A DNA stretch of 64,000 bases from Salticus scenicus (GCA_963930645.1 OZ005654.1:40726686-40790685), one strand, 5' to 3'; positions 44,830-56,319 are shown, counted from the stretch's first letter. The notes: generated by a model not told the origin, from the sequence alone. Translations and numbers: made by a program.

Positions 44830-46318
44830 AGCAATTGTATATATATATAACTAACTATATTTCATAAATAGAACTTGTATGAAAACAAAATAAAATACTT
44901 CTCATATTTATAATTTATATGATTGAAAAATATATTATTTTTTTTGAGTGAATAGCAAGAAAACGTTTATTTAAATATGTACTTTGTAACACATGAACCT
45001 AGTTAAACATACATATATATCTGAAATTTGAAAAAGTAATTGTTTTAAAAACTAATTCTATTCAAAATATAAATCAGGGATGGGAGAAATAAATGTTGAA
45101 GCACTCAAAAAAAAAAAAAAAAAAAGGAGGAAGGGAGGGAAGGAAGGAACTTCTACTTTCAGTGTAAATGCTGCTTGTGCCTCTGATTACTTATTAGAGA
45201 AATATTTTGTTTTAGCAGTTTTTATGTAAACTTATATTTAGTAATAATACGTAAAAATGCATGATTATTAATAAATCCAAATGGAATATTTCCACGAATT
45301 TCTTTCATTTATAACCAGATTTACATTTTACAAGAATTTCATTTACTCTAAAAAAATTTTTAAGCTACCATGATCGAGTATTTTTATTTATTATTTATGT
45401 TTTTAACATAATCTATCATTGTATGAGTGTAGTACATCAGAATTTGATAGATTTTTATTATCTTTCATTGATATAATAAAGACGATTCAAGGAGTGCATT
45501 CGTAATCCCCCCCCCCCCTCTCTAATGACGATTTTTAGTATCTAATGATGAATTTTTAGCCTTCGAAAACATAATATTATTGCGTTGACCACACAGGATA
45601 AGCTAAAAAAAATATTATTATAGCTGAAAGTAGATCATCCAAGAACGAATCCAAGAGGTAATAATATGTTGGTTGAGCAGTTCAGCTGAATTTATTGGTT
45701 GATTGAAAGAAGACATTTTATGGCATTTCAATATTTACAGAAATAAGTTATATGCTAGTTAGATTGGGATGTATGTTGCCCAACGAACAGGTGGCCTTTA
45801 GAATTTTTTTTTCTTTTTATTATTTCCCCTGTAGCTAATAACACAAGTTCTGTGGCACATTACTTTAAACTAACTAGGAAAACGTATATGCTGATAAAAT
45901 TTTGATGCATATCGGGTAGTGATTCTTTGTACCTTTATCACACTATGCTTAATATATATAACCTAGCTAAATTAATGAAGCAAGAAATCACACCAAACTT
46001 TTAATGTGAGATCGTAGTTTGATTTATATCACTTAGTTAGGGATGCTGCTGCACTTTGATATTTCCTATGAATATTTGAATTGTTTCTGAATTTCTTTTA
46101 GACATAGCTAATTTTTAAAAATAATTAAACTGTTATAAAAAGCAGGGGTCGATGCAAGAAAAATTTGGGCTTTTTTGATCCCCTTCGCAAAATTCTAATT
46201 TATAAAAAGAGCTCATTCACAAGATTTTGTTTCATAAAAATGATCCCTTTATAAAAATTTTCCATGTTTTCAATATTACTTTTAGTTAATGCCTTAATTT
46301 AGCTCAACGAAACTCTAT
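44830..46318. other. No recognisable feature
   Basis: AT-rich. Contains an A run with (GGAA)n at 45105-45149 and a C11 run near 45510. No gene or repeat family supported. Confidence 0.5.
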
Positions 46319-46830
46319 TAACTTGATATTAAAGATGATAAACCAATGACTGTAAAAATGGAAGGTTTTACACAATATTTTTTTTTTTTATTTATTTATT
46401 TATTTTTTTTTTTTCAAAAAAATAAATAAATAAGGAAGGGAAAAGAAGAATCTAAACGATGCACGACGATAATGAGCGATCAAAGCAAGCGAAGTACGCC
46501 AGAATATCGAGCATAATCAAATATGTGCTACTCAGTTTATCTGAGCTCACTCACACACACTACTGCTAATTGCTAATAACGACAGAACTTGATATTATTA
46601 CACATGATATACCAATGACTGTAAAAATGGAAGGTTTTACACAACATTTTATTTTTTCACAAAAAAAAAAAAAAAAAGGAAGGGAAAAGAAGAATCTAAA
46701 CGATGCACGACGATGATGAGCGATCAAAGCAAGCGAAGTACGCAAGAATATCGAGCATAATCAAACAAGTGCTGCTCAGTTTATCTGTGCTCACTCACAC
46801 ACACTACTGCTAATTGCTAATAACGACAGA
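46319..46830. repeat. Tandem duplication, two ~250-270-bp copies
   Basis: 46319-46586 and 46587-46830 share nearly identical sequence: ACTGTAAAAATGGAAGGTTT, AGGAAGGGAAAAGAAGAATC, AACGATGCACGACGAT, GATCAAAGCAAGCGAAGTAC and CACTACTGCTAATTGC. They differ mainly in the length of an A/T-rich tract and a few substitutions, so the duplication is recent. Confidence 0.9.
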
Positions 46831-47069
46831 GTTGTCAATGAATTCTATTGGTGTGTTTATTGCAAAGTTAGTTTTGATTGGTTGTTTGCATGACTAATTT
46901 TATACGAATATATGAAAATGTTGAGCAGAAAATTATTTAAGCACTAGACCTAGAGATATTGAACACCTTTTCTCGTAAAACCCCTAGATATAAGACACTT
47001 GTCCCTAAATCCCAAGAAATATCCTAAATCTAGGGATAAATCCCTACTTCAAGAACGCTATATATAATC

Positions 47070-47250
47070 AGCTTTGCTTGGCGACATACACCTATAAGTA
47101 TTTAATGTTGTTGTTGTTGTCGTGTGCCACTCGGAAATTCCGAGCCCCGGTAGTGGAACTACCGGACTTATTTTAAGGCAAGAGGGTTGCGTCTTCCGTT
47201 ATTAGGAACGCCTCATAGGGAGGAAGTACGACTTCTAGTTCCAAGCTGGT
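47070..47250 (-). mobile_element. SINE-like GC-rich repeat with (GTT)n tail
   Basis: On the minus strand it runs from GAAGTCGTACTTCCTCCC and GAGGCGTTCCTAATAACGGA through GGTAGTTCCACTACCGG and CTCGGAATTTCCGAG (two short hairpins) into GACAACAACAACAACAT. Composition and the trinucleotide tail resemble invertebrate SINE 3' ends. No tRNA-like head is visible. Confidence 0.45.
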
Positions 47251-47810
47251 GAAATAAAAATTTAATATCCTAACCTCATACGCAGGTGATTATTCAGCTG
47301 ACCTATTATTGCTGTCATCGTATCCCAGCTATTGAGTCACGATTTGGTTAAATATATGAAAAATCACATACACTACAAAAACCATCTGTAGATAACTTTA
47401 TAAGCGTACTGTCTTTAAAAAAAAAAAGTGGTGACAATCTTTTTATAATATAAATAATTTAACAAGCTGATTAGAATACAAATAACTTACTAAATATACA
47501 TTTTCATATCTTATGCCAAAATTCATTAAGTTCTGAGTACTTACTGAGTCAAATTAAAAAATATTATTTATTAAGAGGTTTAAATTGTTTGCACATTTTT
47601 AATCAATTCACTTTACTACCAATATTTATTCATTGATCAAAGGATTAACTTTTTTTGATGGCCACTATTTTTGTACAGATATCTCCGATTATTCAATCGA
47701 AGATAATATCTGCAAACAGTTAACTAATTTCATATATATATATATATGTATATATAAGTGGTATTTAAAAAAGTGACCGCGGCGACCCTTCTTTAATGCA
47801 TCGCATGTAT
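47251..47810. other. No recognisable feature
   Basis: AT-rich with a TA run at 47734-47755. No supported feature. Confidence 0.5.
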
Positions 47811-48973
47811 AGGGTGTCCCAAAATAACAGCGACAACCTTTAAGAGAGGATAGATCTCATCATAAGGATAAGCAATTGCGTAGCAGTCCATGACCATAAA
47901 TGTAATTTTCACCCTTTAAGAACAGGGTATTCTGGGGTCCTTTTAACAAATATGGGCGTGGCTTTTGAATATTTATTAAAATTCTGTCCATGCAATTTAC
48001 TACATAAAAAGATATACAAAGTAAATATGCTGTTTTTGATCGCTGTTATTAAAGCGCCGATTATATTAATACGAATATTGTGAATGATTTTATAAAAAAT
48101 GATTGATTGTACAAGATTTTAAAATTTACAAAGTAGGCGGTGTTACAAATAACAACAACAACCAAAAAAAAAAAAAAAAAAAAAAAAAATAGATTACACA
48201 TGACCACTGCTACCAGATACAGGAATTGTCTTATTATTCAACGCTTTCACGACCACATGTTTTTGTCTTTTTGACGGAAAAGTCACAATGTGGGCGTTAT
48301 TCTCTCAAGTTAAAATACTTCAGTACAAAATTTTCTGTATTCACATCTATATTACAAATAAATAAACTTTATAATTATATTGTTTCTAATCAAAGTATTT
48401 GTATCCATAGTATATTTCATTATACAAATATGTATGTAGCGTATGTTCAAAACAAGTAAAGATCATACAAATTGCGAAAGAAACGCCCACTGACGGAGTT
48501 TTAGATTTTCAATCGACGTGAATCTACTCAATCGCAATGGTTGTGTAATGATTTCGAAGACATCTTAAATTGAAGTCTCGAGCCATTGACAACAGTCACA
48601 ATTAAAATTCAGTGGTGGTTATGGAATGGAATAAAAAATTCCCTGTATCAGGCATAATTGTACATGAGCAGTCGATAATATTTGTATATGGTAGTAAGTG
48701 TTAAAAAACACCAGAATGCGTCCGTAATGATTAATGTGATGTTTGATTTCACTAACTGCTATGCATTCCTCATTCCTTCAGTTATTATCTACATCCACTT
48801 AAGCTTTTGTCTCTACTTTTGTACCGCCCACATTTGTTGGAAAATACATAAAAACACACGGTTCTTAAATTGTTAAGATGATTTTTGCGGACATGTGTTC
48901 CAAGGCAATTCTGAATCCTTATAACGTGTCCTACCTCTTGTTACAGCTTGTCGCTGTAATTTTGGAACACCCT
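47811..48973. mobile_element. mariner-like TIR element with nested MITE
   Basis: AGGGTGTCCCAAAATAACAG continuing CGACAA at the left is matched by TTGTCGCTGTAATTTTGG with AACACCCT at the right. TA-rich flanks (TGTAT / GCATATA) make the exact target uncertain. AGGGTGTCCCAAAA ends are common in mariner elements. The interior carries piggyBac-like copy D and no transposase frame. Confidence 0.72.
48238..48549. mobile_element. piggyBac-like MITE, copy D
   Basis: CGCTTTCACGACC, CTTTTTGACGGAAAAGTC, TCTAATCAAAGTATTTG and AACGCCCACTGACGGAG mark the family. The TTAA borders have decayed (TCAA on the left) and the right end is rearranged. Confidence 0.7.
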
Positions 48974-49004
48974 GCATATATAGCTGTCAGAGGCGACTTT
49001 TTTG

Positions 49005-49968
49005 GACGGAGGATTGTTAATTTCGATCTGGATTTTTTATATATGAGTTTTGTGTAACCCCAAAATCAATTAGAAATATCAGTCCTATCGTTACAAATTT
49101 GGTACCAAATGAAAGGGGCGATTTTTCTGAATCTAGGGCTGTAAACAGTTTTTCGTCACGATAATTTGTTTTTTTCAAAATTAACCAAAGTATAAAATTT
49201 AGGTAGCAACACTTCATTTTAATTCATTTCAATCGTTTAAAAAAGTACGTATACCAGATTTATGGTCGAAAAATGGGATAAAAAATTAAAAATTAAAAAT
49301 TCCGTTACAAAGAGAATTTAGTTTAGTACGGAGGACTATTTATTTCAATCTGTAAAATATATATTTTTTAATTTATATTTTTAATTTTATCTCTCTCTTT
49401 TTTTGCCGTAAAACTGGGCGGCATACTTTTTAAAATGACTGAAGTGAATTAAAATGAAGTGTTTCCACCTAAATTGCATACTTTAATTAGTTTTATAAAA
49501 TCAAATTGTCGTGTTGAAAAACTATTCGCACCCCTGAATTCAGAAATATCGTCTCTTTCATTTGGTACCGAATATGGAATGATAGGATTGATATTTCTAA
49601 TTTATTTTGATGTTACACAAAAAGTGTTTACAAAAACTCCAGATTGAATGTTTATGTTTGGTGTCATGGAAAAAAGGCCGATTGCCCTTCGGTCCTAGGC
49701 CTGAGGGGAGTGTCTTCTGTGAAGATCTTTCTAAGAGACCTAGCCCGTATTAACGCAAGTTTCGGAGAAAACTACGGAAAACTCCGAATGGCTGGCCGAC
49801 GCTAGAGACATGGGATCGAGCACGGAACCTCGCGTTTACCAGCTTTGAGCGCAGAACTGCTCGGCCAGTCGACAGATTGAAACTAATAGTCCTCCGTCTT
49901 AATAAAAATTAAAAATAAAAAATAAAATTTTACGGATTGAAAATAATATTCCTCCGTACTAAACTAAA
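49005..49968. mobile_element. Nested foldback elements with ACGGAGGA ends
   Basis: The outer pair is GACGGAGGATTGTTAATTTCG (49009) facing AATAGTCCTCCGTC (to 49900). Arms of about 230 bp include TTGGTACC-AAATGAAAG and its mirror CTTTCATTTGGTACCG. A second pair, TAGTTTAGTACGGAGGA (49319) facing TCCTCCGTACTAAACTA (to 49966), interlocks with the first. A SINE is inserted in the right arm. The frames 49017-49217 and 49459-49647 are arm translations. Confidence 0.72.
49649..49872 (-). mobile_element. tRNA-derived SINE with 9-bp target duplication
   Basis: CAGATTGAA occurs directly on both sides (49640-49648 and 49873-49881). The minus strand begins with a tRNA-like head: GACTGGCC and GGCCAGCC can pair as an acceptor stem, TGGCCGAGCAGTTC matches a class II tRNA A-box and GTGCTCGATCCC approximates a B-box. 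Leu or Ser tRNA is the likely source because of the extra-arm spacing. The body carries GCCTAGGACCGAAGG, and the 3' end is AT-rich. The RNA polymerase III promoter is internal. Confidence 0.8.
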
Positions 49969-50041
49969 ATCTGTCTTTGACAAAATTTTTATTTATTTAT
50001 TTATTTATTCTAACATAAAAAGAAACATTTCTGAACACGTG

Positions 50042-50078
<37 letters not shown>

Positions 50079-50189
50079 CCTGTATTATCAAATATTTCTG
50101 TTAAAGCTGACTTCATAACATTTTTAAATTTTTTTCTCTTCTTTTCGTACCACGGTTTACAAAAAATAAATTTTATACCATATTTACGC

Positions 50190-50958
50190 AAGTAAATCGT
50201 CTGCTTAAAAGGAAGCAGAATGTAGGGCTGAGCGAGAAAATGTCAATGTTGGGTATTCGTACTTACTGTAATCACTGTAGATTTTCGTGTCACGCGATTT
50301 TTTCATGAATGATCTTTGCCACACAAGCAGGTTACCATAGTCCCGTCTACTTTTATAATAGAGCTCTGGGGGGAATTAACTTTGAAAACGTAACTATGCA
50401 AAGATGATCATCGTCTCATTTCGAATATCAGTTTCGATGAAAGTTACATTTTTATTGAAAATACTTGGTTGACTTGGTATTGACTCCTATCTTGATGTTT
50501 TTTTTTTTTTTTTAAATAATAACTTAATTTTTTATCATTAGTGATTTTTTACTTCGCAAACATCGCATTCTTTTAGTTATTGTACGATTTTGACTTGTGT
50601 AACTTTTCAATTAAGCCTATTGATTTATTACTATCTTATGTGAAATCTGTTTATTAAAGTATTTTAAAAAGGAAATAAATCTCAATTTATGAATCACATT
50701 TTAAAAATACGACATTATTTTTGTTTTATTTATCTTTTAAATTATAAATCTGTGAAATAAAATCACATTTTAAATCGTGCGCAGAGTGCGCCGTTCATCA
50801 ACCCCCGAGGATAGCGACCCTTCACTGATTATCCAGGGTTTCTACCCGAGGAAGGTTTCGACTCTCCCCAACAACATTCACTTATTTACCTGCGCTGGGC
50901 TCTACAATCGTATTCGCTACTTTGCTTTTCACCCTATTTCTTCTAAAGACATGCATAG
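50190..50958 (+). mobile_element. LTR-like repeat, copy 2
   Basis: Closely matches 32343-33090 from ATCGTCTGCTTA to AAAGACATGCAT. It is cut at its 3' end by the TA target of the mariner-like element. Sequence matching the region after copy 1 resumes at 53409. Confidence 0.6.
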
Positions 50959-50960
50959 TA

Positions 50961-53406
50961 CAGTCGGGGAAAAAAAAATGCAACACCCGCTGTAATTTCG
51001 TTATTAATTCACGCAGGAACATCTAATAGACATCATTCAACAGGAAATTAAAAGCACTTTCTGAATATGTCATCAAATTTTGAATTAGGGGTCATCAACA
51101 TATTGAAATGAGCGCCAACATTGATTTTTTCAATAGCAATACCCAATTTTGACTTCATTTTCGAATTTCTGAGAGTCTGGCAGTGCGGAAAAGTATACTG
51201 TTTGTATACTTTATCTTTAGTATTTATAGAGTTATAATCAAAAATGTGTTAGGGGGTTATCTATAAATGTAGTTAAATAAAATTAAGATCCTATAAGAAA
51301 TAAAGAAAATTTTAATGTTTCACACCGGAAATTTTTCATGAAAAAAATAATTATAGAAATTAATAAAACGTTGCCTTTTTTTAGTTCCTTAATTATTTTG
51401 AATTCAATATTTTAGATTTGTATATACTTCAGTACTTTTTTAGATAATTTTATGTCTATTTAAATACATTACACTTGCGATTAGTCCATACAGTACTCTG
51501 TGAAAAAAGCGCAATATTTTTCATGTAAAAGTGTATATTATGGCTGTACTGATCACCAATAAAGCTTAAATTTTCTTTCGTAGGTGTAACATAATATACG
51601 AAATGAAATAATATAGATATATATATATACAACAACGCATAAACTAAATCTTTTCGATCGATTATTGTAAGTGTTCATGAAGTAAATATTAAACAATTTT
51701 AATCGCACTTACCCGTTTTGGGTCAGTTGAACTCTTTGGAACTGTACGATTCGTTTTATAATTTCTATGAAAATATAATTTCTTAATTAACCCTTTCGCG
51801 ACCGCTTACGTAGATTCACGCCATTTGAAAATCTGTAACTCTGTCAGTGGACGTTTCTTTCGTAATTTGTGTGTTACACATTTCGTAAGTGTGTATCCAG
51901 TGTTCATATTCTTCCAATAAAATATACATTGGATAGAAATATATTGATTAGAAAGAATATAATTATAATGTATGTCCATTTGTAATATAATTGTGAATAC
52001 AGAAAATTTGTTTTGAAATATTTTATTTTGAGAGTATAACGCCCGTGGGCGGGTCCTACTGTCAAAAAGACAAAATTCTGCAGTCGCAAAAAGTATTAAA
52101 ATATATTTATAAATGTTAAAGTATGTTTTTAAAAATGTATGAAGTTAAAATATATAAATAAAATTTAAAAAAATAAAATGTCCTTGAAATAATAATCGTC
52201 CCCCTACAAAATAAATAAATAAGTAAATAAATAAAATAAAGCAATATTTGAAGCAAATGATTAAGCCTTTTTTAACTATGACGGTAGTTAAGAAACGATT
52301 TTACAAGTCTGTCTTGCATTCCAATTCCATACGTTTTTTACATTTGACAATTTCACATTGAACCTATTTTTCTATTTAAAACAGTAAATCCCGCCTATTT
52401 AGTTAATTTTTTTTCTTCTAGTGTTTGTTTAAAAGATTCAAAATTTATCACCAATTAATCGATGAGGTAAATACCACTTGTGCATATGTTTGTCAACATA
52501 AAATAAGGGGTTTAACACGAATATTCAATGTCACATTTACTTTTCTTTACAGTATTGTTTTGTTTTGAAGAACGATGAAGGCGGGGCTTGTCTTCTTTAG
52601 AAAACAGGAATTCTTTATGCTAACACTAATGTCTAAAAATCATCATTTTTGTTTCATTTATTTGAGTTTGACGTTGTTGTTATATAATTTGACCCGTAAA
52701 TAAAAAATAAAAGTATTTTGTTTAATTTTCTTTGTTATTTTTTAAGATTTGATTCGTTGTCTCAGGCAAAATTATATAAGAGACGGCCCCCTAAACCACT
52801 CCAAAAGAAAGATTTATTTATATCTCGAAAACTAATAACTGGAATGAGCTGCAAATTTGCACACCCATATTTTTCAGCATTAGGATTCATTTTATGTAAA
52901 AATTAATATAGGTCATAATTCATAATTTTTATGAATATGAATTTATTAATATTTTTCAGAATTAAAAATATTTTCCAGAATCAAAAGTAATGATGGATTA
53001 TGTTTGGGTTTCTTCACTGTATCTCGTAAAAAAAAAAAAAAATTATATCGATCAAGCTATTTTTTATGAAGATATTAATAAAAGTTTGAAATATGAATTT
53101 AACATTAGCACCTTCAAACTTTGAACGCTTATAACTCTGTGAAAAAATAAGTAAAATATACAACCAATATACTTTTTCGCGTTGTCGCGATCCCAGGAAT
53201 TCAAATATAAAATAAAAATAGGGTGTTACCATTGAAAAAATCAAAGTTGGTGCGCGTTTTAATATGTAGACGACCCCCAATTCAAAATTTCAGTTCATTT
53301 TCTGAAACTACTCACAATTCCCCGTCGAATGATACCTATTACATTTTTCTACATCGATTAGCAACGAAGTTACGTTGAGTGTTGCGTTTTTTTTTTTCCC
53401 CGACTG
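50961..53406. mobile_element. 2.4-kb mariner-like element with ~200-bp TIRs
   Basis: CAGTCGGGGAAAAAAAAATG and its inverse form the ends, flanked by TA (50959-50960 and 53407-53408). The inversion extends about 200 bp inward: TTTTGAATTAGGGGTC against GACCCCCAATTCAAAA-type sequence, then GCGCCAACATTGATTTTTTC against GAAAAAATCAAAGTTGGTGCGC. It interrupts the duplicated block that is continuous at 32343-34480. There is no transposase frame. It holds piggyBac-like copy E. Parts of its interior recur at 6600-7345 and 17400-20260. Confidence 0.85.
51787..52099. mobile_element. piggyBac-like MITE, copy E
   Basis: TTAA flanks (51787-51790, 52096-52099), a left end CCCTTTCGCGACCGC, and a worn right end inverse to it. 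This copy has the clearest canonical TTAA-CCC terminus of the family. Confidence 0.85.
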
Positions 53407-53527
53407 TACATTAAAATATACATATATATATATAAATAAATAATTAATTAACAAAAATATGGTAATTTAAATTTTTATCAAGTAATTCTTGAAGAAATGT
53501 AAAAGAGGCAGTAGAAACGAAATTGTT

Positions 53528-54751
53528 GCTTTTTCTCACCCATAAGGTACAGAAACTATTGTTTTTGGGTCAAATTTTCGAAAGTGAGTTTTTGTTACAT
53601 TTACATGTTCTGAGGTTCCCTGAATACGAAAATCATGTTTTCAGCGGTTGGTCTTTGTGTCTGTCTGTGTGTGTGTTATCAGCATATCTCAAGAACAAAT
53701 AGCACCAGAAAGTCCAAACTTGGTATTCTAAATGTGTATCATATAGGGACGCTACATTAACCTTTACGTTGAGATGAAGCAGATGGTTCGTGTACAGGGA
53801 CACTCAAGAGAATTCAAATACATTACGTCTATTAAGGAAATTACAGGTAAGTAGAATTTAACATCTATAGACTGCACTAAACCAAATAAAATTAATATGT
53901 ATATCTTTATATGCGTAAAACATGTCTCATGTAGAATATGGCAGGGAAATCATTCAATGTTCATTTACAGGGCTACACAAATGAACTAGATTATAGTGCA
54001 ACAATAGCTGAAAATTGATAGAAGTGTATTTCAGGTTCTGCCGTGTATTATTAATATAGAATTATATTTAGGTGCACCATGTCGTCTGTACATAATCTTC
54101 AAAAGATATACAGGGCGGCAAATATTTAAGCGATAATATTCTTTTTTATTGTTAGTGGAAGTTCTTTTACAATATTTTACCATTTCCAGGAAAGCTGCTG
54201 AAGAATTTAAATGAATTCCTCATAGACATATAGTAAATAATGTATGTTTTAAGCTAAATATTAATCATGTGTTTTTTGTCTATTTACATGTGTTGAGGCT
54301 TCCTGATTAACTAAGTCAAGTTTTTTAACGTTTGATCTTTGTCCGTGTCTCTTAAAGTAACTTAAAAACGAATAATTTCAGGAGATTCAAAAGTTGTATT
54401 TTCAAATTAATATAAGTTTGTTGCTGGAAAAGTTTGATCAAGACTGAAAAGTGTCAAATAATGTTGCGTGTGACAGTTGTCTGTATAATTTTAAGTGAAC
54501 TTTTAATTTTTATAACAGATTTAAATTCTATATGAATGTAGGTGCAGTAAAGTAACGGGGGGTTGAGGGGGGTGGTAACCCCCCCTCACAGAGAACTAAT
54601 TATCATATGAAACTCTTCTGAAGCCTAATTTGAATTGTTTTAACATAGGTTTACATAACAGTTCCCGTTATCTTGCCTCTTAATCTCCAACCTGTATTTA
54701 AGGTATTAAATTTCAGGGTAAGAGAAAGTCGTGTGAGTGACACACCAGATT
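53528..54751 (+). mobile_element. F2 Helitron-like repeat, copy 3
   Basis: Matches 33225-34480 throughout. The 5' hairpin is slightly worn (CTTTTTCTCACCC). A GTCTGTCTGTGTG tract lies at 53660-53675 and ACAGGG motifs at about 53794 and 53968, with a third at 54111. The GC-rich hairpin is at 54557-54589, the terminus GGGTAAGAGAAAGT at 54716-54729 and the hairpin GTGTGAGTGACACAC at 54731-54745, followed by CAGATT. Confidence 0.82.
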
Positions 54752-54981
54752 GTTTTTTATTATTTTTGTAAAAATATTTATGTAATATTTTTACAAGCTA
54801 AAAATACATATTTTATTTATTTCAATTACGCGTCATTATTAAAAACGAAGTAAATATTTATTTTTGCAAAAATATTAACCAATAAGTAAAAATAGAAATT
54901 TAATTAATAATAATTTGTAAAATATATTAACTAATATTTTTAGTATTAAAAAAAATATTTTTTTTTTTTTTTTTTTTTTTT

Positions 54982-56190
54982 GGCCGAAATGTCAGTGGAT
55001 GCCTCCATGTCGAAACTCAAAAAGATTTTGGGTTCTCTCTGTCTGTCTGTACGTCTCGCGGTAGCAGCCGCAAAAATCACTCTGTTGACTTGCAATTTGG
55101 TACACATGCTCGCTAGCCACACAGAAATAGCTTTATAGTTTTGGGTGTGTGTGCTCTATTTTTATATCGTGTACATGGACACACCAGAATTTGTATGTAC
55201 TGCAAGGCAAGCGCAAAAATCCCTGAACTGACTTAAAAATGGGTACACATATTCAGGCGCTATTCAGAAATAGCAGTATAATTTTTGGTGCATATATAGT
55301 TTATGGTTTATGGATCGTACACAGGGACATACCAAAGGTTTTCTTATCATCACTGCTTATGGGAAGGATTTCATTTAAACACATTTTAACTTCGTTACGC
55401 TGCATTAAAAAAAAAAAAAAAATGAAATTAGCATGCATTATTGAGAGGCTTAAAGCATGTTTGCTGTGAAAATGCGTGCTCAGAATTAATATTTATAATT
55501 TGTTGAAAAAGATGCAGAAAAGAATTTCGTGACATTAGAGGCTATGGTCAGATTTTCATCAAGCGCATTTTAACGCGTTTATGCTGCGTTCAACATAACA
55601 GAATTAACACACGTTATCAAGAGGCTTGAAAACATGTCTTCTCTAGAAAAATGGTACACATAGGTAAAGAACAATTTATTTACAGGACAACACAAATGTA
55701 TTCCGAAGACATTCTGTCATCATCCAGTGATGTCAAATTTGGTTTAATATGAATGAGTTTCAATGAATTAGTTTATACTTTTTATTAATGTGTATAATTA
55801 GTGAGGCTCGTATACAGGGACACCCAAAAGAATTGTCTGCCATTACGGTCTATAGACGGTATTTCTCATAAGAGCATTTTAACATGATTACACTCCATTA
55901 AACTTAATTAAAGAAACAAATATTAATAGAATGCTAAAAAACGAGTTTTCATCAAGAAATGTTAGGCATAGAATAGGAAATTAGTTTACAGGGCTACACA
56001 AAGTAATTCCGATAATTTAAGCAATCATTTTGAATGAAATTTCGTACAAGTGTTTATGAGCTACAAGTAATTAATACAAGACTATGAGTTACAAGAATAT
56101 GTATATATATATAAACAGATGGATACAACAGGGGGTTGAAAGGGGCGGTCGGTAGCCCCCCTCATAAACGTATCTGTTTATGTAGTAAGT
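54982..56190 (+). mobile_element. F4 Helitron-like repeat, copy 3, uninterrupted
   Basis: Starts GCCGAAATGTCAGTGGATG with a TCTGTCTGTCTGTACGTCTC tract. ACAGGG-type motifs lie at about 55171 (worn), 55319, 55680 (worn), 55814 and 55988. A GC-rich hairpin lies at 56131-56163. It provides empty sites for the MULE-like element (about 55313) and the MITE of 44273-44444 (about 55670). Short open frames translate the repeat units. Confidence 0.75.
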
Positions 56191-56200
56191 TAATCATATA

Positions 56201-56250
56201 CAGTGGCGGCTCGTGTCAACTTTTCCAGGTGGGGCCCTGTCCATTGCACG
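56201..56250. mobile_element. Orphan hAT-like terminus
   Basis: CAGTGGCGGCTCGTG followed by a G/C-rich stretch is typical of hAT ends. No inverse partner is visible downstream, so the element is truncated or its other end has decayed. The minisatellite starts about 120 bp inside it. Confidence 0.4.
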
Positions 56251-56319
56251 GCATGTGAAATATATTCCTAATTCAAACTCAAAAAGAATAAGTTATTTAA
56301 TGGGCATTTTTTTTTTTTT

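Noticed and set aside
49790..49872. Functional tRNA gene
   Set aside because: The tRNA-like head has imperfect boxes, is followed by a SINE body and is flanked by a target duplication.
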